Below are positions 7,264 through 15,159 of a stretch of 18,062 bases of DNA, in pieces. Numbering within the stretch: position 1 is the stretch's first letter; the number at the start of each line of letters is the position of its first letter. The notes under the pieces were generated by a model. The model saw nothing but the letters and a program-made list of their open reading frames with translations, made no database searches and was not told the origin of the DNA. Made by a program: the position numbers and the translations under genes. Source of the DNA: Candidatus Peregrinibacteria bacterium CG_4_10_14_0_2_um_filter_43_11 (GTDB lineage: Bacteria > Patescibacteriota > Gracilibacteria > UM-FILTER-43-11); NCBI GenBank assembly GCA_002792495.1, contig PFOK01000133.1:1-18062 (forward strand), written 5' to 3'.

Positions 7264-7297
7264 ATTTCTTCCCCACCTGCTTCAGGCGGGTCGAAAT
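7264..7297. repeat. REP/MITE-like palindromic element
   Basis: ATTTC (7264-7268) and GAAAT (7293-7297) enclose a hairpin CCCACCTG (7272-7279), loop CTT, CAGGCGGG (7283-7290). Read as minus-strand RNA, the stem is fully paired with one G-U. The ...TCGAAATGACGAGGG context resembles short dispersed intergenic repeats known from many bacteria. Its family differs from the palindromes at 4450 and 6569. Confidence 0.6.
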
Positions 7298-7308
7298 GAC
7301 GAGGGATT

Positions 7309-7509
7309 ATGCCAATTTATACTATTCCAGCTATAACGGTTGCAACATCCGTAGCGACGCTAGAAAAGGATGGTCGTGATTCCTCATGAGCGGGAGAGGC
7401 AGTGCGGATAGCTCCGGAAGAACTATCGGGTGTGTGTAATGCTGAAGCCGGCCTTGAATCCCTTTGCCTAAGTAATACAGATGAACGAGTTGGTCACTTA
7501 TTTTGGTGA
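7309..7509 (+). pseudogene. Possible small plus-strand gene remnant with in-frame TGA
   Basis: From ATG at 7309-7311, preceded by GAGGG, the frame reads MPIYTIPAITVATSVATLEK... to a TGA at 7387-7389, then continues open with protein-like composition (AGEAVRIAPEELSGVCNAEA...) to TGA at 7507-7509. A GTG at 7402 with GGAG a few bases upstream could start the second half (35 residues). The opposite-strand phase is rich in Leu, Pro and His, as expected of a shadow. It overlaps the last 12 nt of lgt in convergent orientation. No homologue was recognised; it may be a decayed gene, a very small gene or chance. The 7171-7497 stretch otherwise holds only the palindrome at 7264-7297. Confidence 0.28.
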
Positions 7510-8271
7510 ACGGATTTTTAAACACCAAAAAACAATCATGCCGGCTACAATCATCAAAAAGCTAAACAACTGCCCAAGCGTCAAGTAGTGAAATAGAAAT
7601 CCGATTTGCGCATCCGGTTCACGGAAAAACCCAACCAAAAATCGCAATGTTCCATATAACATCAAAAAGCTCGCGATTAGCGTGCCAGGTCGGGGTTTTC
7701 CGGAAAAAAGAAAGAGCAATATGGTAAAAAGAAGCAAATCCTTTCCCGCGGCAAAAAGTTGTGAAGGGTAGCGAATCAATCCATCCCCAAAATCGACTCC
7801 CAGCCATTGCCAGGTTTTATTTTCGATTACTCGCCCCACCAACTCCCGATTCACGAAGTTCGCGAGTCTCCCGAACATCAGCGCGAGAGGAACAGGCACC
7901 ACCATCAAATCAGCGGCACGCCATACGTCGATTTTATGTTTTTTAAAGTAGGTGTACCCCACCACAATCGACCCGATCAATCCGCCATGAAAAGACATAC
8001 CACCTTTCCATACCATCATGATTTCCGTGGGGTGCTGTAAATAATAAACCGGATTATAAAACAGCACGTACCCCAATCGTCCGCAGACAATCACCCCCAG
8101 TAAAAAGATCCAAAACGTCAAATCATAAATTTGTTCACTGTTTTCAAAAACCTTTCGCTTGCGATTGAGCCGAATCAGAATCAAGATTGCCACAAGCAAC
8201 CCGGCCACATAGGCAATGCCGTACCAATGAACCGAAAAAGGGCCGATGTGAAACGCGATGGGGTTGATCAT
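7498..8271 (-). CDS. lgt: Prolipoprotein diacylglyceryl transferase (Lgt)
   Basis: Inner-membrane enzyme that transfers a diacylglyceryl group from phosphatidylglycerol to the lipobox cysteine of prolipoproteins, the first step of lipoprotein maturation. The 257 residues are near typical length, with about seven hydrophobic segments. The Lgt signature GRLANFVNRELVGR is at 134-147. Residues matching E. coli essentials are visible: Y17 (HWYG, Y26), H95 (SFHGG, H103), R135 (R143), N138 (N146), E143 (E151), G146 (G154) and R210 (R239). The residue matching E. coli E243 is Gly (G214, in LRFLVGFFREPD), which is unusual. The ATG at 8271 gives the expected N-terminus MINPIAFHIGPFSVHWYG. It is single-gene, and the promoter implies an almost leaderless transcript. 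Confidence 0.97.
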   Translation of the reverse strand: MINPIAFHIGPFSVHWYGIAYVAGLLVAILILIRLNRKRKVFENSEQIYDLTFWIFLLGVIVCGRLGYVLFYNPVYYLQHPTEIMMVWKGGMSFHGGLIGSIVVGYTYFKKHKIDVWRAADLMVVPVPLALMFGRLANFVNRELVGRVIENKTWQWLGVDFGDGLIRYPSQLFAAGKDLLLFTILLFLFSGKPRPGTLIASFLMLYGTLRFLVGFFREPDAQIGFLFHYLTLGQLFSFLMIVAGMIVFWCLKIRSPK

Positions 8272-8277
8272 GACCCT

Positions 8278-8306
8278 ATTCTAAATATATTGTTAGCAAG
8301 ATACAA
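8278..8306 (-). promoter_or_regulatory. Candidate near-leaderless promoter of lgt
   Basis: Minus strand: TTGTAT (8306-8301), 17-nt spacer, TAGAAT (8283-8278), with six bases (AGGGTC) between the -10 box and the ATG. Transcription would start at or within a base or two of the start codon. The -35 is weak (three of six), the -10 good (five of six). Confidence 0.4.
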
Positions 8307-8367
8307 GTTTTTAATTGTAAAGCCATAAATCTGATCAGGAGTAGGTGTACAATTTTAAAATCACACC

Positions 8368-8976
8368 TTACGATTTAAATGTAACTTCCATCACTGGATT
8401 TAAAACGCGTTTCGGATTCACGGACGTTCCGTTTTCGAACACACGATTCCAGGAGTCATTTGCGACGGCAGGTTTTTCGCTAAATCCACAAAATAGGGCG
8501 ACAGAAATGGCACGTCCTAGGAACGGTTCCATTGTCCTCCCCGGTGTTTTTGCGGAGACTTGCCATTCAGCCCCCTCACGAGGAAGAATCCAAACCGTTG
8601 TTCCTATAACGGTGGCGATAGCGCTACCGCCCAAACCTCCGTCTATTCCATACATCCGATCTTCTTCACACACATAGGCGCAGTCGGTTCCTACATGCAT
8701 CAAAACGGCTTTTCGTGCGCCGGGTTCGGGTGGGGTTTCCGTACGTGAATCGGAAAACAGAACGCCGTGTAGCCATTGGCGGATGCGCTCGGCCGCGGCT
8801 ATTTTATTTGTCACATCCAGCCCTACCAACACATAAGTATAATCATCTTGTGCAATCCTGATGAGCTCATCAAGAACGGTGTTGATTGCCTCTCGCGGAT
8901 CGAATTCTGTCCGCGAATGCACCCTCTTCGCAAAAGCTTTCATGGCATAATCGTAGGCGTGAATAGTCTCTCTCAT
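8368..8976 (-). CDS. Unrecognised 202-residue cytoplasmic protein
   Basis: No family was recognised. The protein starts at ATG 8974-8976 (MRETIHAYDYAMKAFAKRVHSR). It has an N-terminal helical region to about residue 45, a hydrophobic beta segment (YTYVLVGLDVTNK), a helix (AAERIRQWLHGVLF), a Pro-rich linker (TETPPEPGARK) and a beta/Gly-rich second half (YGIDGGLGGSAIATVIGTTVWILP). There is no signal peptide or membrane helix. It shows weak similarity in layout to the 145-residue protein at 6733 (helix then a Y[V/I]..VT strand), too little to claim homology. A near-consensus promoter lies 30 nt upstream. No Shine-Dalgarno on the coding strand. It is divergent from the A2M gene. A weak hairpin with AGGTGT (8343-8348) and ACACCT (8363-8368) overlaps its stop but has no T-tract. 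Confidence 0.72.
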   Translation of the reverse strand: MRETIHAYDYAMKAFAKRVHSRTEFDPREAINTVLDELIRIAQDDYTYVLVGLDVTNKIAAAERIRQWLHGVLFSDSRTETPPEPGARKAVLMHVGTDCAYVCEEDRMYGIDGGLGGSAIATVIGTTVWILPREGAEWQVSAKTPGRTMEPFLGRAISVALFCGFSEKPAVANDSWNRVFENGTSVNPKRVLNPVMEVTFKS

Positions 8977-9005
8977 AAAAGTGGGAGGTTAAACTTAAGT
9001 AAACC

Positions 9006-9033
9006 ATTTTATTATGTTTTAAAAATTTGTCAA
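9006..9033 (-). promoter_or_regulatory. Near-consensus sigma-70 promoter of the 202-residue gene
   Basis: Minus strand: TTGACA (9033-9028, six of six), a 16-nt spacer and TAAAAT (9011-9006, five of six). Predicted start is near 8999, giving a leader of about 22 nt. This is one of the strongest promoter matches in the window. Confidence 0.72.
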
Positions 9034-9075
9034 ATTAATTAATTCCAATCTCCTCCACGTTTTAGAGAGGATTTG

Positions 9076-9084
9076 TGATAAAAT
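9076..9084 (+). promoter_or_regulatory. Extended -10 promoter candidate for the A2M gene
   Basis: TG-A-TAAAAT (9076-9084) is an extended -10 with no good -35. Transcription would begin near 9091, about 50 nt upstream of the ATG at 9142, which supports that start over the TTG at 9094. Confidence 0.45.
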
Positions 9085-9141
9085 AAATGGGATTTGAAGG
9101 ATTTTGGGATTATTCCCACATCCCTCACATCCAACAAGACA

Positions 9142-12100
9142 ATGAATTCACTTCCACTCATCAAGCACAGGAAGATCAAAAAATACGGCATCATCATTGC
9201 CACATGTTTGATCATGATCGGGTTGTACAGTTTTATTCCGGTTCCGGAAATCGCGTCGGAAATGAGAGGAAATACCGAAAATAAAATCGTTTCCAACGGC
9301 CCGTTAACGGTGCATTTTACACAGTCCATGTCTCATTTTGGCACAGAAAAGGCTTTTCGGATTTCCCCGCGGATCAAAGGCGTTTTTGAATGGAAAGAAG
9401 GCGGTGTTTTGGAATTTTTTCCGGAAGTCCCCTTCGAAATCGGCGAGCGTTACCTGGTAACAATCGGCAAGAGCGCGCAGAGTATTTATCGAAAGCGAAT
9501 GGAGAGCGATCACACCCTCCCTTTTGTGGTCACGGGCCCTCCGTTTGTCAAATTCGCGACCGCTCATCTTCCGCAACCGGAACAGGCAAATGAAGAAGGC
9601 GAAAAATCGCTTTCCGTCATCGCTCCGGATCAGAAAATCACCGTTCTGTTCGACCGGCCGATGGACACTTCCGTCGCTGACATCGAAAAAAGGCTGATGA
9701 TTGATCCCGCCGTAAAAGGGCATCTGGAATGGATAGATCCTGAGGTATTTGAATTCACCCTCAAAGAATGGCCACTCGCAACTGCCTTTACCCTCACTGT
9801 TCCCGCGGGCATTCCGGCGCGCGATGGGGGAGAAACCGAAACCCCGTTTCGGTGGCAGATCGAAACCCCCGCGCCAAAAGTCATTTCCGGCGATCCGGAT
9901 GAAGAAGAGGGGGCAGTAGGGTTGAATCACCCCATTCGCCTGATGTTCAATCAGGAGGTCGATCTGAATCAGATTCGTCCGGGAGACAATGTTCTTTTAT
10001 TCCCCTCCAACGATGTGGATGCCGATCAGAAGCTCAAAAAGGATGGGTTCTTTAACGCAGAAGTGACGTACGGAATCGACGAGGCGGGAAAGACAAACAA
10101 ACATATTTTGGTGTTTAGCCCCACGTTCTCCTACCTTCCTAATCGGGAATACCGATTTGTGCTCACGTCCGGCTTATCCGCATTATCCGCGAAACCGGAG
10201 CAAATTTTTGGTGCGTTGACGATGAAAAGCGATTTTGAACTTCTTTTTAAAACCGGGGAAAAACCGGGCGTGCTTACTTTTCAGCCCTCGCCGGAAGAAT
10301 CGGCTTACCATCAGGGCAATATTGAAATCACGTTTGGAACAGCGATGGATCCGGAAACAGTTCTTCAGAACAGTCAGCTCACGCCTGCCCCTTCCAAAAA
10401 GCCGGAAGTCGAATGGAACTCGGAAGCTCATCAGCTCCTGATCCGCTATAACCTCGCGCCCAGCACGCCATATCATTTTGTTTTGAATGACACACAGGAT
10501 GTTCTTGGAAATACCGTAAAAGGATTTGAAACCTCATTTGTCACATCCTCAAGCACACCGGCTTTGGAATGGATCAATCCTCCTAAAAACTCAGATGGCA
10601 TTGTATTTTTTGACGAAAAAACACCCCCGTCTTTTACGGTGAGCAGTATGAATGTCGATCGATTTTCGATTAAATTGTGCCGTGTTCCGCAAGAGGATTT
10701 TTTTACAACCACGGAAAATATCGCGTGGGCGGAATATGACTGTGAAACGGGGGAAGTGGAAGACAAAATCTTTCCTGTTTCGCTCAATACTTCCCTCAAT
10801 GTGATTCTCGATCTCAATGTGCTCTTTAAAACTTCCTTATCTTCCGGACCTTACGCGGTCATAGTGCAAGGACGTCCGACTGAAGGAGCATGGGGCATAT
10901 CCAATCGTCTTGTTCGCCCCTTTGTGGTGAGCAACATGGCGCTGTATTTAAAACGATCCCCCTACGAAACATGGGTGTGGGCAATCGATCAAAACACCCG
11001 TCGTCCTCTCGATCAAATGCCGATTGCTCTTTTCTCACGTGAGGGAAAACGACTGGCCACTGGAACCACCGATGAAAACGGTATTTATAAAATCAAAGAA
11101 TCGTTCAGCACGAGTGTCTACGTTCGCGCGCAGAACAAACAGTATTGGGGATTACTCAACGAATTGTGGTCATCCGGTTCGTCCGCAAAATCAGAAGTTG
11201 CGGAAGAGGAATCGTCACGACTCTATTTTAATACGGATCGCGAACATTACCTCGCAGGAGAGAAACTTTATTTTAACGGAATTTACCGACTGGATGATGA
11301 CGCGTTATTGGGATTGCCGGCGGCGGCCAACGTGCTCGTGAGTCTCAATACACAGGATGATGAGATCCTTTACCCATTCATTGTTTCTTACGGACGTTAT
11401 GGGTCTTTTTATGGGGAGGGAACTATTCCGCTCGCGCTTCACCCCGGTCGTTATTTCATGTCTGTAAATATAAAACATTTGGGGGTGGATAAAACATTCC
11501 AACACCTCGTAGTGATCGATGATATCGCGGAAAAGACAGCTCTGGAATTCATAAATCCGGCTCACGAATATACCGCGGGGCAAACGGTCGCATTCCATTT
11601 AAAAACCGTTTCTACCTCCATATCGCTTGCCTCAGGAGCAAAAGGGCATTGGATCCTCAAACAAAAACCCTATCGTTTCGACCGTTTTTCATCCGGTGAT
11701 GATCTTTATTCATTCGGCGAATGGCCAGGGTTTCGCTGTTTGAAATACGAATGTTTCAGAGAAGAGCAAATCATTGCCAGTGAATCGTTTTATCTGAACG
11801 AAAAGGGGACAGCGGATTTTATTTTTAATCCCCATGCCTTCGCATTGAAACCCGGTTTTCAGTATGCTCTACAGGTTGAGATGGAGGCAGACAACGGATT
11901 ACCGGTTATAAAAGAAACCGAATTCATCATTCATCCGGGGGAATATTATTTAGGGATAACGCCTAAAAATTATTGGCTTACCTCAAGCGAACCATTTGAT
12001 TTAAAAGTCATTAGCGTCACACCTCAGGGGGAATTGATGGAGGGTAAAAAAATCACCGTTTCATTTGAGCCGGTTGATGGCGGTCAGGAGACGATTTTAA

Positions 12101-14904
12101 AAAAAGTGATCACCACAACAGCAGACATGAAATCTTCTGTCATTGAGCTGGAAAGCGCGATGAAGGGGTACTATTGGGTCAAGGTCAGTAGTCAGGATCG
12201 TCAGGGGAACCTCATTACTTCCGTCATTCAGATTTACATTCATTCCGCTCTTCAGAAGAAAACAACAGATGAAAACACCATCACCTTAATTCCGGATCAC
12301 GCGGAATATTTAATCGGTGGAAAGGCTCATGTTTTAATGATTCCTCCAGTGGATGTCTTTAAGAGAGGGCAAAAAATATTAGTCACTTACGAACGGGGAG
12401 GTATTTTGGGATATCAGATTTTAGAGTCCACGGGTGAATCACAATCGTTTGACGTGATGATCAAAGAAGACATGCCACCCAACGTATTTATCCGGGTGAC
12501 CGCCCTTGATGAAAAAGGAAATTGGATCGAAGGCATGGCCAATTTGAATGTCAGCAAAAGAGAAAAAGAAATCAAAATCGACATCACTTCGGAAGTCGGT
12601 GTAAAAAATGGGGAAAGGGTCGCGACAATCAAGTTGAGCGCATACGATTATCAAAATCGGCCAGTGGCCACGCAAATCGCTTTAAAAATATCTGATTTTT
12701 ATTCCGGGAAAACCATTTCGCTACTGGATTATTTTTATACGTATCGCAACAACCAAATCCAAAACACGTTCAACAATAATGGATTTGAGGTGGAAGGGAG
12801 CACGCCTTTTTTTGATCGAAAGGAAGAAGGCGAAATAGAAACAGCGAATCAGACAATTTATTTCGCGCCAAACATAAAAACGAACGAAGGGGGTGTGGCG
12901 GTAGTGGAGTTTCCGTTAGGCGAAGCTGTTTATGAAGGAAAAATAAGCGCGACCGCCATTAGTGACATCGATAAATTCGGTCAGCAGTCAGTGGATTTTT
13001 ATGCCGAAAAATCCATAACGATCGAACCACAACTTCCCCGTTTTGTTGTCACAGGAGATCGGTTTTCGGTCAGCGCGTTATTACACAACCATTCTCACCG
13101 GGATTTTGACACCAAAATCGAACTCATCGCGCCGGGGTTGGATATCAAAAGCAATCCCAAAAAAAACGTTCTCGTTCCTGCGGACAGTTCCGTAACGGTG
13201 GAGTGGAGTGCACAGGTTATTCCCACCACACAGCCCACTTTGACGATTGCCTTTCGTACTCGCGAGACATTCAGTTCACAAACACTGGCGATCAAGCCTC
13301 TTGGTTTAGAAATTATTGAAAGTGCGGGCTTGATGACCGAAGCTACTTTCGACATTCGCTTCCCCGCGGTCAACGGAACTCCCTTTGGTGTCACAATTGA
13401 TGCCGGTGTAAATTTAAATGTCTTGATGGGGCAATACTTGAATGCGATGATCGAAAAAGGTCTTCCATCCCTTGAAGAGACCTTCAATCGGTTAATGATC
13501 GCCACGGTTCTGAAGCAAAACGGATTTGGCAAAATCCCCGTCGGAGACATGATGATGGAAGGATACATTGAACACCTCAGGCAACAGCTTCCTCTTTTTC
13601 AAAAAAGGGATGGGGGCTACGGATTATGGACAACGGCTGAATCGTCTTCGCCAGTATGGACAGCCTATGCGACACTCGCTTTTTATGATCTAAAAGAGGC
13701 TCCTCCCGAGGGGGTGATCGATTATTTGTGGGAGCATTTAAACGGTGTTTCCGAAGAGGATCGTGTGTTTATATTCTGGGTGTTGAGCGAAATGGGGGAA
13801 TACGACACCAAGGCAACACTCAATCTATTCAAATCATACGAAAACAATTCAATAGCATCACAGGCGTTTTTGCTCATGAATTTTCAAAACCTCATCGATG
13901 CAGGTCAAAAAAGTCTCACTCCTTTTAGAGAAGAATTAAAATCGTCGATTGTTTCTCATCTATCGGAAGAAGGAGATACCGCTTATGTTCAAACAGATTT
14001 CCTTTCGGCTTCGGCCAGTCAGCGTCTGAACGGAATGGTATTGATGGTGCTCTTAAGAACCGGTCGTGAAAATCCAATCATCGACAATTTGATCAATCAT
14101 ATAACCCGTTCCAATGCTGTCGCCGTCGATCCTTTCGACCTCCATTCGGCAATGTGGAAACTGCTCGGTTTGAATACTTATCTTGCCGGCGATATTTCCG
14201 AAACTCCGGAAAAAGATTTTAAAATAGAAGCGAATGGTACCCTTCTTCCCCCCCTATCCGAGGAAGTGGAAAATTCCATGACTGTTTTTTCAAAATCTTT
14301 TCCACTGCACGAATCAGATGAGGAAAAAGAAACCACTCTTTCTTTGCAAAAAGACACTGAAGAGCCTTTGTTCTTTGACGCGCAAATGAGTTATTTTTCA
14401 ACCGCTCCAAAACAGGCGAATGGAAATCATTTCTTCCTCAGACGTCAGTACACTCCGCTAAGAAATACTTCGATGCCGCTATTATCTTCAGATCATTCTG
14501 TCTGGAAGAACGGGGAAGTTTATCGCGGTCAAATCACCCTGATCGTTCCGAAAAACCACTCACATGTCGTTCTCGAAGAATTTTTTCCGGCCGGCGTAAA
14601 GGGGTTGGCATTTGATTCCGGAATCACAAAACCGTTGCTCCGCTACGAAGAGGAATCAAAAGCGACGGAGTGGGGGGCAACATGGCAATCCAATCCTCTT
14701 TGGCTTTTTGATCATCACGAAATCGGATCCGACCATCTGATTTTATCCGCCGAAACATTACCGGCCGGAGTATACACCATTGATTTTTTGGTACAGGCGG
14801 AAAAAGCGGGGGTTTTTCATCAGCTTCCCGCACGGATTTACGAACTCTGGAACCCCGAAATTTACGGTACAACCGAAAGTAATATAGTGGAAATTAGGGA
14901 GTAA
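9142..14904 (+). CDS. Alpha-2-macroglobulin family protein, thioester motif lost
   Basis: A giant exported protein (1920 residues from ATG 9142; 1936 from an in-frame TTG at 9094). N-terminus: basic segment KHRKIKK then a hydrophobic helix, a signal anchor or signal peptide without a lipobox. Next come several SbsA/Big_5-like Ig domains (about 45-500; repeated ...FDRPMD, ...FGTAMD turns), macroglobulin domains with the MG motif NTDREHYLAGEKLYFNGIYR (from 697), the bait-region domain (LIPDHAEYLIGG near 1048, VTYERGGILG near 1083, DMPPNVFIRV), an A2M segment (PRFVVTGD), the alpha/alpha toroid (DGGYGLW at 1490, VWTAYATLAF) and the C-terminal receptor-like domain ending ...ELWNPEIYG. The thioester CxEQ is replaced by SLEE (1443-1446), so covalent trapping is not expected. 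Bacterial relatives are thought to defend the envelope against proteases. The usual partner pbpC is not next to it. Confidence 0.9.
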   Translation: MNSLPLIKHRKIKKYGIIIATCLIMIGLYSFIPVPEIASEMRGNTENKIVSNGPLTVHFTQSMSHFGTEKAFRISPRIKGVFEWKEGGVLEFFPEVPFEIGERYLVTIGKSAQSIYRKRMESDHTLPFVVTGPPFVKFATAHLPQPEQANEEGEKSLSVIAPDQKITVLFDRPMDTSVADIEKRLMIDPAVKGHLEWIDPEVFEFTLKEWPLATAFTLTVPAGIPARDGGETETPFRWQIETPAPKVISGDPDEEEGAVGLNHPIRLMFNQEVDLNQIRPGDNVLLFPSNDVDADQKLKKDGFFNAEVTYGIDEAGKTNKHILVFSPTFSYLPNREYRFVLTSGLSALSAKPEQIFGALTMKSDFELLFKTGEKPGVLTFQPSPEESAYHQGNIEITFGTAMDPETVLQNSQLTPAPSKKPEVEWNSEAHQLLIRYNLAPSTPYHFVLNDTQDVLGNTVKGFETSFVTSSSTPALEWINPPKNSDGIVFFDEKTPPSFTVSSMNVDRFSIKLCRVPQEDFFTTTENIAWAEYDCETGEVEDKIFPVSLNTSLNVILDLNVLFKTSLSSGPYAVIVQGRPTEGAWGISNRLVRPFVVSNMALYLKRSPYETWVWAIDQNTRRPLDQMPIALFSREGKRLATGTTDENGIYKIKESFSTSVYVRAQNKQYWGLLNELWSSGSSAKSEVAEEESSRLYFNTDREHYLAGEKLYFNGIYRLDDDALLGLPAAANVLVSLNTQDDEILYPFIVSYGRYGSFYGEGTIPLALHPGRYFMSVNIKHLGVDKTFQHLVVIDDIAEKTALEFINPAHEYTAGQTVAFHLKTVSTSISLASGAKGHWILKQKPYRFDRFSSGDDLYSFGEWPGFRCLKYECFREEQIIASESFYLNEKGTADFIFNPHAFALKPGFQYALQVEMEADNGLPVIKETEFIIHPGEYYLGITPKNYWLTSSEPFDLKVISVTPQGELMEGKKITVSFEPVDGGQETILKKVITTTADMKSSVIELESAMKGYYWVKVSSQDRQGNLITSVIQIYIHSALQKKTTDENTITLIPDHAEYLIGGKAHVLMIPPVDVFKRGQKILVTYERGGILGYQILESTGESQSFDVMIKEDMPPNVFIRVTALDEKGNWIEGMANLNVSKREKEIKIDITSEVGVKNGERVATIKLSAYDYQNRPVATQIALKISDFYSGKTISLLDYFYTYRNNQIQNTFNNNGFEVEGSTPFFDRKEEGEIETANQTIYFAPNIKTNEGGVAVVEFPLGEAVYEGKISATAISDIDKFGQQSVDFYAEKSITIEPQLPRFVVTGDRFSVSALLHNHSHRDFDTKIELIAPGLDIKSNPKKNVLVPADSSVTVEWSAQVIPTTQPTLTIAFRTRETFSSQTLAIKPLGLEIIESAGLMTEATFDIRFPAVNGTPFGVTIDAGVNLNVLMGQYLNAMIEKGLPSLEETFNRLMIATVLKQNGFGKIPVGDMMMEGYIEHLRQQLPLFQKRDGGYGLWTTAESSSPVWTAYATLAFYDLKEAPPEGVIDYLWEHLNGVSEEDRVFIFWVLSEMGEYDTKATLNLFKSYENNSIASQAFLLMNFQNLIDAGQKSLTPFREELKSSIVSHLSEEGDTAYVQTDFLSASASQRLNGMVLMVLLRTGRENPIIDNLINHITRSNAVAVDPFDLHSAMWKLLGLNTYLAGDISETPEKDFKIEANGTLLPPLSEEVENSMTVFSKSFPLHESDEEKETTLSLQKDTEEPLFFDAQMSYFSTAPKQANGNHFFLRRQYTPLRNTSMPLLSSDHSVWKNGEVYRGQITLIVPKNHSHVVLEEFFPAGVKGLAFDSGITKPLLRYEEESKATEWGATWQSNPLWLFDHHEIGSDHLILSAETLPAGVYTIDFLVQAEKAGVFHQLPARIYELWNPEIYGTTESNIVEIRE

Positions 14905-14905
14905 A

Positions 14906-14997
14906 AAAGATTACAAAATAGCGAACTAAATACAAATTATAGAAATAATCTTGTAATTTTTTAATCTTGAATTTTGTAATTTAGGATTAATATTGAC
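14906..14997 (+). repeat. 92-bp direct repeat, copy 1
   Basis: It begins 2 nt after the A2M stop codon and is identical over 92 bp to 15160-15251 (offset 254). It is AT-rich with near-inverted ends: AAGATTACAAAAT at the left, ATTTTGTAATTT about 15 nt from the right end. Copy 1 ends TTGAC followed by GGGG and has no -10 box. Confidence 0.97.
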
Positions 14998-15010
14998 GGG
15001 GTTTTAATAA

Positions 15011-15103
15011 AAGTACCACCCTTGCACCCTTCCTATAAGGAGGGGTTTTTGGTCGTACAACAAAAATACTCCCCCAATTAGGGGAAGCGCAGAGGGGGTA
15101 CTT
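15011..15103. repeat. 93-bp imperfect palindrome with two internal hairpins
   Basis: AAGTACCACCCTTGC (15011-15025) and GCAGAGGGGGTACTT (15089-15103) are inverted repeats matching at 12 of 15 positions. Inside are the terminator hairpin (15027-15045) and a CCCC...GGGG hairpin (about 15072-15084). The whole could fold as a three-way junction, the architecture of a MITE-like intergenic element or a structured RNA. A minus-strand phase through it is open for over 50 codons but has no start codon. Confidence 0.55.
15027..15050 (+). terminator. Intrinsic terminator after the A2M gene
   Basis: CCCTTCCT (15027-15034) pairs with AGGAGGGG (15038-15045) through eight base pairs (one G-U) around an ATA loop, followed by TTTTT (15046-15050). 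It is about 120 nt past the A2M stop and precedes the clpB promoter, so it separates the two units. It lies within the 93-bp palindromic element. Confidence 0.75.
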
Positions 15104-15159
15104 ATCGGTGGTAACTGTTAGATTACCCCGTCGAACCAGGACAGAGCCCTGCTCCAGCG

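Noticed and set aside
7387..7389. In-frame TGA as a sign of UGA recoding (Gly or Trp)
   Set aside because: The long genes, about 5,400 codons in total, contain no in-frame TGA, so the standard code fits; the 7309 frame is better seen as a remnant.
8342..8370. Terminator after the 202-residue gene
   Set aside because: Only a 6-bp AT-containing stem with a long loop and no T-tract, and it overlaps the stop codon.
9094..9141. TTG at 9094 as start of the A2M protein
   Set aside because: It falls about 3 nt from the predicted transcription start and adds 16 residues before a good signal-like N-terminus beginning at ATG 9142.
9193..9213. Lipobox in the A2M N-terminus (IIATC)
   Set aside because: The -1 residue is Thr and the hydrophobic stretch before the Cys is too short; the Cys lies inside the membrane helix.
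15110..15159. tRNA or tmRNA-like end (GGTTCGA on the minus strand)
   Set aside because: The bases around the TTCGA do not form a T-arm and no acceptor or anticodon arm could be built.
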